Shown here: in pieces, positions 26,468-35,884 of the stretch | Layout of the letters: every line of letters begins with the position of its first letter | How positions within the stretch are numbered: position 1 is the stretch's first letter | NCBI GenBank assembly: GCA_014323835.1 | Contig: JACONH010000010.1 | Span: forward strand, 47,265 to 100,866 | Reading direction: 5' to 3' | Length of the DNA stretch: 53,602 nt | Source: Alphaproteobacteria bacterium GM202ARS2 | GTDB lineage: Bacteria; Pseudomonadota; Alphaproteobacteria; GM7ARS4 | The notes under the pieces: model-generated | Told to the model about the DNA's origin: nothing | Database searches by the model: none | What the model saw: only the letters and a program-made list of their open reading frames with translations | Position numbers and translations under genes: made by a program

Positions 26468-26487
26468 CTGTCTCTGTGTGACGGACG

Positions 26488-27774
26488 ATGACTCAGCGCC
26501 CCCGCATCGTGATAACTGGTATGGGGATGGTGTGTCCTCTTGGCTGTGGCGTGGAGACCAGCTGGCAGCGTCTTTTACAGGGCGAAAGCGGCATCGATAA
26601 AGTCACCTCATTTGAGGTTGATGATATGGCTTGTCGCATAGCCGGGCAGATTCCCCTCAGTACGGACGAGGATGCCGACGCGCAAGGGCTGTTCAATCCC
26701 GATCAATGGATGCCCGCGCACGAGCGGCGACGCATCGATGATTTTATCGTCTATGCCCTCGTTGCCGCGAGACAAGCCATAAAGGCAAGCGGCTGGAAAC
26801 CCGCCGACGAGGAACAAGCATCTCGTAGTGGCGTTGTTTTCGGCTCAGGCATCGGCGGCTTGAATGGCATCTATTCTAATTCGGTCTCTCTTTTCAACAA
26901 AGGGGCTCGGCGCGTGTCGCCCTTTTTTATTCCCTCGTCGCTTATTAATTTGTCTTCAGGTACCATCTCCATCGAGCATGGCTGGCAGGGGCCCAACCAC
27001 TCGGTGGTCACGGCCTGTGCCACTGGCGCCCATGCTATTGGCGATGCCGCCGAAATGATTCGCCGCGGCGATGCCGACATCATGGTCGCGGGTAGTGCTG
27101 AAGCCACCGTCAGCAGAATCGGGCTCAGCGGCTTTGCCTCGATGAAGGCGTTGTCCACACACTTTAATGACCAGCCACAGAGGGCCTCTCGCCCGTGGGA
27201 CAAAGACCACGACGGATTCGTCATGGGCGAAGGCGCAGGTGCCCTCGTCCTCGAAGACTACCAGCACGCCAAAAAACGCGGCGCAACCATCCACGGCGAA
27301 ATTATCGGCTACGGCATGTCCGGCGATGCCTATCACGTAACAGCACCCCACTCGGAAGGACGCGGCGCGTTCCTCGCCATGCAAGCGGCCGTCCGCAACA
27401 GCGCCATCGCCATCGATACCATCGACTACGTCAATGCACACGGCACATCGACACCTTTGGGCGATGAAATCGAAATCAAAGCCGTCAAAAAACTCTTTGG
27501 CACGCGCATCGATGCGTTAGCCATGTCATCGACAAAATCAGCCATCGGCCATCTCCTTGGGGCTGCGGGTAGCGTGGAAGCCATTTTTTCACTTTTGGCT
27601 CTGCGGGATCAGGTTGCCCCGCCAACCCTCAATCTGGAGACCCCCGCCCCCGGCTGCGATGGCATCAATCTCGTCGCCCAACAAGCTCAACAACGAACCA
27701 TACGCCACGTCTTGACAAATTCCTTTGGCTTTGGTGGCACGAACGCTTCTTTGATTTTTGCGCCGCCGCCGTAG
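26488..27774 (+). CDS. fabF: 3-oxoacyl-ACP synthase II
   Basis: Elongating condensing enzyme of type II fatty-acid synthesis. Catalytic Cys in VTACATGAHAIGDA, the two histidines in NAHGTSTPLGD and SAIGHLLGAAGS, and the C-terminal NSFGFGGTNASL are all present. At 428 residues it is slightly longer than the usual 410-415, with extra residues in the N-terminal region. It lies 20 bases after acpP. Confidence 0.96.
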   Translation: MTQRPRIVITGMGMVCPLGCGVETSWQRLLQGESGIDKVTSFEVDDMACRIAGQIPLSTDEDADAQGLFNPDQWMPAHERRRIDDFIVYALVAARQAIKASGWKPADEEQASRSGVVFGSGIGGLNGIYSNSVSLFNKGARRVSPFFIPSSLINLSSGTISIEHGWQGPNHSVVTACATGAHAIGDAAEMIRRGDADIMVAGSAEATVSRIGLSGFASMKALSTHFNDQPQRASRPWDKDHDGFVMGEGAGALVLEDYQHAKKRGATIHGEIIGYGMSGDAYHVTAPHSEGRGAFLAMQAAVRNSAIAIDTIDYVNAHGTSTPLGDEIEIKAVKKLFGTRIDALAMSSTKSAIGHLLGAAGSVEAIFSLLALRDQVAPPTLNLETPAPGCDGINLVAQQAQQRTIRHVLTNSFGFGGTNASLIFAPPP

Positions 27775-27790
27775 GTGCTCCCCTGAGACA

Positions 27791-28783
27791 ATGCCCAGCA
27801 AACAAACACGCTATCATCGCTTTGTTCTTGTCGCTCAAGCGAGTGCTCTTGCTTTAGGTCTCTTTCTTTTGTTCAACGGCGACCGCGTCTTTAGACCGGG
27901 CCCGCACGACCAAGCGACCCAATTCGTCATCGAGCGCGGCGACTCGCCACGCACCATCGCCCAAAACCTCAAAAGCAAAAACCTCATTCAAAACGAAAAT
28001 CTGTTTAACTGGATTGTCTTCGCAACCCGTAGCCGCAATCAACTGAAAGTCGGCTTATATACCAGCACACCTCGAGCCTCGCTGTTCGATATTCTGACAC
28101 AAATCACCAGCGGCGATGCAACCTTATTGCGGCTGACAATCCCAGAAGGGCGCAACCTCAAGCAAGCCTTGACCCTGATACAAGAAGCCCCGGGCCTTAT
28201 CGGTGCTCTGCCCGATGACTTGCACGAAGGTGATATTTTCCCAGATACGTATTTCTATCACTATGGCGAAAGACGCACGACCCTGATTGCGACCATGCGC
28301 AAGCTGGCTGAACGCACTTTGCTGCGAGCATGGCGCAAGCGTGAGGACGGCTTGCCTCTGAATACGCCGCACGACATGCTGGTTCTTGCTTCGATTGTCG
28401 AAAAAGAGACGTCCCTTGCCCGAGAACGCCGCCGAGTCGCAGGCGTTTTTATCAATCGCTTACGGCAAAATATGAAGTTAGAATCCGACCCCACAGTGAC
28501 CTATGGCATCACAAAAGGACAGTATGAGCTGGATCGCCCTTTGCGTTACAGCGACCTGCGCCGTTATAGCCCGTGGAACACCTATCGGGTGCGCGGCTTG
28601 CCGCCAACCCCCATCTGCTTGCCCGGAAAAAAAGCCCTAGAAGCAGTGGCACGTCCTTTAGCGACCGATGAACTCTATTTTGTCGCCGATGGTAGCGGCG
28701 GACACCGCTTCGCGAAAACCTTCGAAGAACACCAACGCAACGTCAAACGATGGCGACAATGGCAAAAAAAGAACCAACAGTGA
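27791..28783 (+). CDS. mltG: Endolytic murein transglycosylase
   Basis: Membrane-anchored enzyme that cuts nascent glycan strands. One N-terminal membrane segment (FVLVAQASALALGLFLLF) precedes a LysM-like and YceG domain with IPEGRNLKQAL, the catalytic Glu in ASIVEKETSLARE, DPTVTYGI and WNTYRVRGLPPTPI. I start it at ATG 27791, after the fabF stop; an open frame begins at 27758 but overlaps fabF with a basic tail unlike the family. Its 3' end overlaps gmk. fabF-mltG-gmk order is common in the group. Confidence 0.95.
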   Translation: MPSKQTRYHRFVLVAQASALALGLFLLFNGDRVFRPGPHDQATQFVIERGDSPRTIAQNLKSKNLIQNENLFNWIVFATRSRNQLKVGLYTSTPRASLFDILTQITSGDATLLRLTIPEGRNLKQALTLIQEAPGLIGALPDDLHEGDIFPDTYFYHYGERRTTLIATMRKLAERTLLRAWRKREDGLPLNTPHDMLVLASIVEKETSLARERRRVAGVFINRLRQNMKLESDPTVTYGITKGQYELDRPLRYSDLRRYSPWNTYRVRGLPPTPICLPGKKALEAVARPLATDELYFVADGSGGHRFAKTFEEHQRNVKRWRQWQKKNQQ

Positions 28784-29424
28784 ATCGCCGCGGCTTAATG
28801 CTGGTGGTCTCCTCGCCCTCGGGCGCGGGTAAAACCTCCCTCAGCCGAGCCCTCGTCGCCCAAGAGAATACGACAAAGCACGCCCGCATCGTCTTCTCCA
28901 TATCGGCAACAACAAGAAAAAAACGCGGACAAGAAAAAGACGGAGTCGACTACCACTTCCTCACACAAGAGCAATTCGACTCCCTGTGCCGACAAAAAAA
29001 GTTTCTCGAGCACGCCCTCGTCTTCGGGCACCATTACGGCACGCCCCGCGAACCCGTCATGCAGGCTCTGACTGCCGAACAAGACGTGCTCTTCGATATC
29101 GACTGGCAGGGCGCCCAACAACTCAGGACGTTGACCCACGATGTCGTCAGCATCTTCATTTTACCGCCTTCCTTGTCCGAGTTGCGCCGCCGCCTGAGCA
29201 CGCGCCAAACCGATACACCGCAACAAATGAACCGCCGCCTGCAACAAGCAGAAGACGATATCCAACAATGGCACAACTATGACTACGTCCTTATCAATCA
29301 AGATTTTGATACGACCGTGCGCCACATGCGCACCATTTTACACAGCGAACGCCTCAAACGTCATCGCCAAACACATCTACAAGACACGATTGCTCATCTG
29401 TTAGCCGCCTCCCAAGACTCATAG
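28750..29424 (+). CDS. gmk: Guanylate kinase
   Basis: Converts GMP to GDP. The P-loop is VVSSPSGAGKTSLSRAL, followed by SATTRKKRGQEKDGVDYHFL, LEHALVFGHHYGTP and DIDWQGAQQL, all standard for Gmk. ATG 28759 (MAKKEPTVNRRG) is an alternative start; both lie inside the end of mltG. The 3' end overlaps convergent rsmA by 31 bases. Confidence 0.96.
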   Translation: MATMAKKEPTVNRRGLMLVVSSPSGAGKTSLSRALVAQENTTKHARIVFSISATTRKKRGQEKDGVDYHFLTQEQFDSLCRQKKFLEHALVFGHHYGTPREPVMQALTAEQDVLFDIDWQGAQQLRTLTHDVVSIFILPPSLSELRRRLSTRQTDTPQQMNRRLQQAEDDIQQWHNYDYVLINQDFDTTVRHMRTILHSERLKRHRQTHLQDTIAHLLAASQDS

Positions 29425-30251
29425 GTACGAGCAAGACGATAAAAATCTTGCGCAGCAATATCCTGTGCTCGCTTCGTGCCATCGATTCCTGTCGCGACCA
29501 AGAGTTTCTCTAAGGCTTCTTTTTCTGCCACCAAATCTTTGAGTGCGCTTTTCAACATTTTGCGTCTTTTACCGAAAGCGGCGCGTAACACGTGGTCGAG
29601 AATACCCGCATCGAGGCACACCTGAGGTTTATCTCTTGGTATAAGCCTCACGACTTGCGATTCGACCTGTGGGGGCGGCGTAAACGCTGTGCGCTTAATT
29701 TTGAACAAAGGTGTCACCTCGAACAGACGTTGCACCGCGACCGACAAACGACCGTAGTTGCGCCCCGTCGTTGCGGCAAGACGGCATACCACCTCCTTTT
29801 GTGCCGTCACAGTGATGCCGGCATAATCACGCCAACCATCAAGCCACAAACCAAATAACGGCGCCGAAAGATGATAGGGTATGTTGGCAACAATCTTAAT
29901 CGGCTTCGAGGGCCCATGACGATGACGAATACGCTGACACACATCCACCTTGAGAATGTCTTCGCTGTAAATTGTCATCCGCTCGCCCGCGCACGTTTTA
30001 AGACGTTGCAGGCTCAGTAAACAGCGCGGGTCATTTTCCACCGCAACCACATGGTAAGCCCCCTCCATTAATAACCTATGACTGAGCAGACCCGTGCCAG
30101 CACCAATGTCACAGACGATGGCTTTATCGATGGGTAAGGCACTTTGGGCGATACGCTGAAGGGTAGCGGGCGATAACAGAAAATGTTGTCCCAAGCGCGG
30201 CAAGGGCGGGACTTTATCTGCTCGCCAATCCGACAAGCCCGCCTCAGGCAT
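29394..30251 (-). CDS. rsmA: 16S rRNA (A1518/A1519) dimethyltransferase
   Basis: RsmA/KsgA modifies helix 45 of 16S rRNA late in small-subunit assembly. LGQHFLLSPATLQRIA, the SAM motif DIGAGTGLLSHRLL, and the target motif NIPYHLSAPLF are clear. The C-terminal domain runs to the stop. It is the last gene of the lptF-lptG-lptD-surA-pdxA-rsmA run and overlaps pdxA by 8 bases. Confidence 0.96.
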   Translation of the reverse strand: MPEAGLSDWRADKVPPLPRLGQHFLLSPATLQRIAQSALPIDKAIVCDIGAGTGLLSHRLLMEGAYHVVAVENDPRCLLSLQRLKTCAGERMTIYSEDILKVDVCQRIRHRHGPSKPIKIVANIPYHLSAPLFGLWLDGWRDYAGITVTAQKEVVCRLAATTGRNYGRLSVAVQRLFEVTPLFKIKRTAFTPPPQVESQVVRLIPRDKPQVCLDAGILDHVLRAAFGKRRKMLKSALKDLVAEKEALEKLLVATGIDGTKRAQDIAAQDFYRLARTYESWEAANR

Positions 30252-31320
30252 GAAGATGACCTTCTACTACGTGCGGGGTCGCACGAGCCTGCCTCGCACC
30301 CCGACGGTGACGCCCCAACGTATCAGCGAGACGCAACGCGGCAAGCAAGCTGGACACCGATGCCGAGCCGTCACCAACACGATCAAAAGCAACGCCATGA
30401 GCAGGCGACGTGCGCACACAATCAATACCAAGGGTTACATTCACCCCTTCATCGAAGCAAAGAGCCTTAAAAGGTATCAACCCTTGATCATGGTAAAGGC
30501 ATATAACCGCATCATAAGAGGACGCACGAGACGGCACAAACAGCGTATCTGCCGATAGGGGGCCATCAATGTCGATTCCTTGTGCCCGCAAGGCATGACA
30601 GGTGGGTATCAGAATTTTTTGCTCTTCATCGCCAAGGGTGCCATTTTCGCCCGCGTGCGGATTAAGGGCTGCCATCGCCAGACGGGGGGAACCTATGGCA
30701 AAGTCACGACGCAACGACTCTACGACACAACAGACCTTGTTGCGTATCATCTCTGTGTTCAATTGCTTAATAGCGGCCCGTAGCGGGCAATGGGTCGTCA
30801 CCAAAGCCACCCGCAAGTGTTTTCCCGCCAACATCATCACCGGTGTGCCGCCAAACCGTGCCAGAAATTCTGTGTGCCCAGCATAGGGAAAGCCATGAGC
30901 ATACAGCGACTCTTTATGAATGGGATTGGTTACGACAGCCGCCGCTGAACCTTGTTGGGCATAGGCACATACGCGCTCGAGGCTATCGATGACGGCTTGT
31001 TGATGCTGGGCTTGGGGATGTCCCCAACGGACGTCACCTGGGCAGTCAAGAGGCACAACCGGTAAAGCCTCAGGGAACACCTGTATCGCTTGAGCAGGCT
31101 CAGCTATGATCTGTATCGGCACCGCAACACCGATGAGCATCGCCGCCGCGCGCAAAACAGAAGGCGAAGCGACAGTAAAAAAACAAGGGCCCTTATTGTC
31201 TCCCTTGCCCTCCTTGCCCGTAGTTGCCAACCACGCTCGTAGGGTGAGCTGGGGGCCGATGCCACTGGGCTCGCCCATACTCAATGCCAACGGCACAGAC
31301 TCAGATGCGCATCTCGACAT
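30244..31320 (-). CDS. pdxA: 4-hydroxythreonine-4-phosphate dehydrogenase
   Basis: Enzyme of the DXP-dependent pyridoxal phosphate pathway. GEPSGIGPQ near the N-terminus, metal-binding histidines in YAGHTEFLARFG, LNPHAGENG and YHDQGLIPFKAL, and VNVTLGIDCVRTSPAHG are present. I start it at ATG 31320, which overlaps the end of surA; an open frame continues upstream to 31440 but inside surA and without similarity. The position between surA and rsmA is the usual one. Confidence 0.94.
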   Translation of the reverse strand: MSRCASESVPLALSMGEPSGIGPQLTLRAWLATTGKEGKGDNKGPCFFTVASPSVLRAAAMLIGVAVPIQIIAEPAQAIQVFPEALPVVPLDCPGDVRWGHPQAQHQQAVIDSLERVCAYAQQGSAAAVVTNPIHKESLYAHGFPYAGHTEFLARFGGTPVMMLAGKHLRVALVTTHCPLRAAIKQLNTEMIRNKVCCVVESLRRDFAIGSPRLAMAALNPHAGENGTLGDEEQKILIPTCHALRAQGIDIDGPLSADTLFVPSRASSYDAVICLYHDQGLIPFKALCFDEGVNVTLGIDCVRTSPAHGVAFDRVGDGSASVSSLLAALRLADTLGRHRRGARQARATPHVVEGHLHA

Positions 31321-32578
31321 GAGAGGAACGCCATAAATCACGAATTTGCTTTTGCACCAGCTTTTCGAGACGCTGGTAAAAAATACGCTCGCGCACCGCT
31401 TCACGACTCGGCAAAGCAACCTTACGAGTCGCACGGCCACACAGCTTGAGAAACATCAATTCTTCGCCAATAGAAATGACGTCGCTCACCCCGCCCTCAG
31501 GCAGGGTCTCGACAGCCCGAGCTATTGGCAGTGACAAGTCGCTCAAACTCATCTGCCCCAGATCACGTAACTTCAAAGACGGCAACGAGTCATAATTACC
31601 TTGTCGCTGACAATTGAAGTCGGGCGACTTGGCGATACTGCGTCCCTCCTCGATGACATCCTCGGCGGCATCAGCATCGCGCTCAACGCTGACCTGCTGT
31701 AAGTTGACCTCGAAGGAATCTTCTCCGCCAAAGGAGCGTCGGTCACGCAAATAAAAGATATAGACGCCGCCCGGCACCTGTAGGGGCCCCTGAATATGGC
31801 CGATGGGCGCTTTTTTTAGGGCTTCTCGCACGGCGACATGCACTTCACTGAGGCCGACCCAACCAATATCGCCGCCCGCCGCCGAAGACGCAGCCTGCGA
31901 ATGTTGAGTCGCCAAAAGTGCAAAATCCTTTTCTAATGACTCACTCGATAAAAGAGCACCGCTAATCTGCAATGCCGTCGACATGACTTTGGACTCATCG
32001 CCGCCAATGACAGGCAGATACAGCTCACTCAGCAGATACTCATCTTCTTGCTTGCGGTGGGTGTATGACTCCAAAACATCGTCAATTTCGTTGTCCCCAA
32101 CACTCACGAGGGGCTGTAAATAAGTGCTGACATAGTTATCCCAATACAGCTGAGATTCCAGTTGGCCAAACCAAGCGGAGCGGGCATAGCCTTTTTGTTT
32201 CATGTAATCTTCGAATCCCCCCTGCGGAATGTTGTTTAAGCGTTCTAAGTAGCGTAGGGCATTGTCGTATTGCTGCGGCGTGGGACGCAAGTTATGGCGA
32301 AGGGCCTCCTGCTTTTTCAAAGATTCCAAGATAAGGGTTTCCATGATGCGCGGTCGTATGTCGTCTCGCAGAGCCAAATTATCTTCCAGCCCCAGCGTCC
32401 CGATGAACAGCGTCATACGCTGTTCGAGGTCGCCCAGCGTAATAATTTCGTCATTGACGATAGCAGCAACACCATCGACTCCAATCAGGGCGCGCGCTTC
32501 ACGCACGACTCCGCTGGCAAGCAAAATCGCCACACACGCGAAACCCCACGCAAAACTTATGTATATTTTTCGTATCAT
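31301..32578 (-). CDS. surA: SurA-like periplasmic chaperone / peptidyl-prolyl isomerase
   Basis: Outer-membrane protein chaperone. A signal peptide (FAWGFACVAILLASGVVREARA) precedes a SurA N-terminal domain (AIVNDEIITLGDLEQRM; ILESLKKQEALRHNL) and one parvulin-like domain with SAAGGDIGWVGLSEV and GPLQVPGGVYIFYLRDRR. Only one isomerase domain is evident, as in many alphaproteobacterial SurA proteins. Its ATG overlaps the lptD stop by one base (TAATG), and it lies next to its likely client-export partner lptD. Confidence 0.9.
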   Translation of the reverse strand: MIRKIYISFAWGFACVAILLASGVVREARALIGVDGVAAIVNDEIITLGDLEQRMTLFIGTLGLEDNLALRDDIRPRIMETLILESLKKQEALRHNLRPTPQQYDNALRYLERLNNIPQGGFEDYMKQKGYARSAWFGQLESQLYWDNYVSTYLQPLVSVGDNEIDDVLESYTHRKQEDEYLLSELYLPVIGGDESKVMSTALQISGALLSSESLEKDFALLATQHSQAASSAAGGDIGWVGLSEVHVAVREALKKAPIGHIQGPLQVPGGVYIFYLRDRRSFGGEDSFEVNLQQVSVERDADAAEDVIEEGRSIAKSPDFNCQRQGNYDSLPSLKLRDLGQMSLSDLSLPIARAVETLPEGGVSDVISIGEELMFLKLCGRATRKVALPSREAVRERIFYQRLEKLVQKQIRDLWRSSHVEMRI

Positions 32579-34755
32579 TAGCGGAAAGCAATATCACCCA
32601 GATGCTTTAAGTTGAATGTCAGAGTTAGGCTATCGCTCGGCACATAATCGCGATCTCGAGTGAAGGTTCTTTGAAACGCAACGCCAATACCGAGACAATC
32701 CCTGACAACATAATGAACCGCTGCGTCATACGCAAGGGTTCTGGACATGATAACATCATAGGTGATTGCTCCTTTGAGGCGGATGGTGTCGAAATCCCAC
32801 TTCAGGCGTGTTTCATTTTCTTCTCTTTTAGAGCCATATGCCGATGTGCCTTTTTGTAGGAGTCGATAGCTGGATGACACATCGAGATTGACAATTTTTG
32901 CCCGCGCCTGCAGTTCGTGGGATACTCGGCCGCTTTTTTGGATATCAAAGCCCCCTTTATAGAAAAGATGCCACGTGTCAGCAAAAGAAACAGAACTGCC
33001 AATGAGCAAGCGTGATAAATCGTCTTCCAACCCTGAGCCCTGACGGAAGTCGTTTGTATCATCAAAGCGGTAGCTTTGACCAGCGAAGAATGAGGCTTGA
33101 TACTGTTCTTTTTGTCCATCGATGGCTAATGTTAAGCCGTAGTCGATGCGTTTGCCTGATTCGGCTCGGTCTCTTCCGACCAGACGTTCATCTTGGAAGA
33201 GGGCAATATCATTCCATTCGAAGCCGCTCCCTTCGTCGTCGGCAATGCCTTCTCGACGAGAGTCTCTTGGTGCCAGCACAGCAAGCCATGAAGGCTCTAG
33301 GGTATACGTTGTCGTATTGCCGTAGCGCGCCAAAGGGTAGCGCCAACGTAAGGAGGCACGTGGAACAACATAGAGATCTGTTTTATCGGATACGTCGGGG
33401 TCGCTGGTGAAATCGCCATGATAAGCATCGCTTCTTACCCGTAGTGTGCCATCGAATCGGTGTCCGCCTATGAGCCAAGGCATCTGCCAAGTGACTTCGC
33501 CGGACAGGCGTCTTTTTTTTCTTTCGGAGCTGCGCACCAGCTGGACGGACTCCACGTCAACCTGAAAAGAAGAGCCAAAAATTTGTGGGCCACTACTGTA
33601 ATGATAGGCAAAGAACGGCAACAGCTGTTCGTCATCTTCTGGGGCTTCTGGTCGTAGGTCTTGGAAATCGATGGCGCGGACATCTATATGGTCATTTTTG
33701 AAGAATCCTTCGGCATAGATTGTTTTTGCAAGCACTTGTGCTGAGCGGTCGATATCGAAGCGTCTGAGGTAGGTATCGTCGCTGGCGTAGGCGGCATCGA
33801 ATCCCCATCGCCATTGCTCGTTGATGGCGAATTGCCCTTTTGCTCTTCCGTAGCCGTTTCCTTTTTGCGAGGGGTCATCTTGATTATCCTCTGTGGCAGA
33901 GGGATCTGAGCCGATAGCCGAGCCTTCGATGGTTAAGCCGCCCTTTTCTGTGCGCCAGCGCAGCTCGCCATCGAAGAGCCACCCCCCCTTGCTGTAATAG
34001 ATAGGCGTCAACGTCATATCGAAGAACCGATTCGGCGTAAAATAAAACGGCAAGCCATAGCTGTTGCCGACCAGAGAGGAACGTCCCAAGATAGGACGCA
34101 GCAATCCGCTTGTCCGCACCACTTGTGGGTCGGGATGAGCATAATACGGCATATAAAAAATCGGGATGCCAAAAAGCGATAGAACAGCGTTGTAATAGCG
34201 CACCATAGAGTCTTCTTCGTCTCGAACCACTGTATCGGCGGCAATAGACCACGGGACGAAGGTCTCTTCGCCATCATCGGACAAGCACAGGCGACAGGGC
34301 GTATAGGCAGCGTTACTCATGACGTAGCGTCTCGAGGCTTGCGGGTTCAGGCGTGATTCGCTGGCGACGAATCGCTCGCCATTATCGAGTGCGACTCGAA
34401 TTGCCCGCACGATGCCGCGACTCAAGTCCCGCTCGAGAGACGCATACTCGGCAAAAATAGCTTCGCCAGAAGGTTTCAAAAGACGCACCTGCCCTTCGGC
34501 AATCACTTTGTTCTGTCCCCTCAGCACCACCACTTTATCGGCACTCAGCACATAGCCGTCATAGGTCAGATGCACCGAGCCTTCGGCAATAATTGCTTCA
34601 TCCGCCTCACGATGAGTCATGGACTCGGCAGACACATACAGCTTGTTTTTTTCCGCTTTCGCCGATGACGGAAGGACGACTCCATACATGACGAGCATCA
34701 TCACGCCCAGCCACCGACGCAGCGATGCCTGAGACGTTTGTCCCTGAGCTGTCAT
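32578..34755 (-). CDS. lptD: LPS-assembly protein LptD
   Basis: Outer-membrane beta-barrel that inserts LPS into the outer leaflet. A signal peptide (LGVMMLVMYGVVLPSSAKA) precedes the periplasmic OstA-like domain (VSAESMTHREADEAIIAEG, VVVLRGQNKVIAEGQVRLL). The long barrel part has the family segments IPIFYMPYYAHPDP, GLPFYFTPNRFFD and a terminal strand LTFNLKHLGDIAF. CRLC and a late RDCLG could form the disulfides known in LptD. I start at 34755, where GAGGGG lies 4 bases before the ATG and just after the lptG stop; longer upstream frames overlap lptG. Confidence 0.94.
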   Translation of the reverse strand: MTAQGQTSQASLRRWLGVMMLVMYGVVLPSSAKAEKNKLYVSAESMTHREADEAIIAEGSVHLTYDGYVLSADKVVVLRGQNKVIAEGQVRLLKPSGEAIFAEYASLERDLSRGIVRAIRVALDNGERFVASESRLNPQASRRYVMSNAAYTPCRLCLSDDGEETFVPWSIAADTVVRDEEDSMVRYYNAVLSLFGIPIFYMPYYAHPDPQVVRTSGLLRPILGRSSLVGNSYGLPFYFTPNRFFDMTLTPIYYSKGGWLFDGELRWRTEKGGLTIEGSAIGSDPSATEDNQDDPSQKGNGYGRAKGQFAINEQWRWGFDAAYASDDTYLRRFDIDRSAQVLAKTIYAEGFFKNDHIDVRAIDFQDLRPEAPEDDEQLLPFFAYHYSSGPQIFGSSFQVDVESVQLVRSSERKKRRLSGEVTWQMPWLIGGHRFDGTLRVRSDAYHGDFTSDPDVSDKTDLYVVPRASLRWRYPLARYGNTTTYTLEPSWLAVLAPRDSRREGIADDEGSGFEWNDIALFQDERLVGRDRAESGKRIDYGLTLAIDGQKEQYQASFFAGQSYRFDDTNDFRQGSGLEDDLSRLLIGSSVSFADTWHLFYKGGFDIQKSGRVSHELQARAKIVNLDVSSSYRLLQKGTSAYGSKREENETRLKWDFDTIRLKGAITYDVIMSRTLAYDAAVHYVVRDCLGIGVAFQRTFTRDRDYVPSDSLTLTFNLKHLGDIAFR

Positions 34756-34756
34756 G

Positions 34757-35884
34757 CTACCCCTCATAATGTAACAAGATGAATCCGCCCGAGACGCTAA
34801 CGAGAAGCACCGGCGTGAAGGCAGCAACGAAAAAAGGAAGCTGCTCGGCTTCTCCCCGCGCGTATAAGAACTCGGAGAAGACGAACATGACGAAGCCAAG
34901 AACCAAAGCCACAAGACGAATCATGATGCCGCGCCCCCGCAAAGGTAGACGCAAAGCAAAAATAGCCGCAAAAAAGCCCATCACCGCAATAAAAAAGGGC
35001 AAAAAAAGCAAAAAGTGATAATACATCAAATGACGGCGAGGCGAAAAACCCGTCTCCTCCATTAAGCGCGTAAAAGCAGGCAGCGACCACACCGACACCG
35101 CCTCCGGCGGCGTAAAGTTATCTTGAATCTTATCGAAACCAAGAGACGCTTGATAAACAAGCTGGTCGTGGCGTTGCGAGACCAACGATGGCCCCTCCTG
35201 AGCGGGCAGTGCCGTCACCAGAACGTTGTGCAACGTCCACGTTTTGGCTTCGATGGTATTCTCGGCAGTAATGTTAGCAAAAGACGCATCCCAGCGTTCA
35301 GTGAATTGATCTTCCTTATCGAAAAAAATGAGGCTTACGTCCTTGAGAACGTTGCGTGTTGCGTCCAGTTGGCGGGCATGGATGATGACGTTGTCGTTGT
35401 CTCGGCTTTCTCGTAGCCAGAATCCGGCGGGCGAGAGGGCGATGTCGCTATCGATTCCTCGAAAGTAACGGTTGTCGAGATTATTAAAGTGCCGCAACGA
35501 CGCCGCCGTCAACGGGCTGAGCACAGCAACAGTCACCAGTCCGACCAGAAAAGAAACCGCAACCACGGGCAGAAGCAACGCCATCGGCGACAGCCCCATG
35601 GCTCGGGCCACAACCAGTTCCCGGGTACGAGAAAAATGACTATAGCACCAAAGAGCCGCAATTAAAGCCGTAAACGGCAACAGCTTCTGGAAAAACAAGG
35701 GCAGACGAGACAGAGCCATCTCCGCGCTGACCGCCAAAGACACGTTCGAAAAAGACACCGACTTGCGCACCAGCTCGAGCCAGTCGCCAATAAAGACCAT
35801 CGACAAAAACGCAAGAGTCGTAAGAGCAAACAGCACCCCATAGCGCGCCGCCATATAGCGTCCTAATGTCAGAGACACTTTCAT
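34757..35884 (-). CDS. lptG: LPS export ABC transporter permease LptG
   Basis: Inner-membrane permease that extracts LPS with LptB/LptF. Three N-terminal membrane helices, a periplasmic jellyroll (about residues 140-270) and three C-terminal helices follow the YjgP/YjgQ layout, with ELVVARAMGLSPMALL as the cytoplasmic coupling helix and FARTRELV-like wording just before it (HFSRTRELV). Its ATG overlaps the lptF stop as ATGA. The identity F versus G is by order in the operon. Confidence 0.91.
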   Translation of the reverse strand: MKVSLTLGRYMAARYGVLFALTTLAFLSMVFIGDWLELVRKSVSFSNVSLAVSAEMALSRLPLFFQKLLPFTALIAALWCYSHFSRTRELVVARAMGLSPMALLLPVVAVSFLVGLVTVAVLSPLTAASLRHFNNLDNRYFRGIDSDIALSPAGFWLRESRDNDNVIIHARQLDATRNVLKDVSLIFFDKEDQFTERWDASFANITAENTIEAKTWTLHNVLVTALPAQEGPSLVSQRHDQLVYQASLGFDKIQDNFTPPEAVSVWSLPAFTRLMEETGFSPRRHLMYYHFLLFLPFFIAVMGFFAAIFALRLPLRGRGIMIRLVALVLGFVMFVFSEFLYARGEAEQLPFFVAAFTPVLLVSVSGGFILLHYEG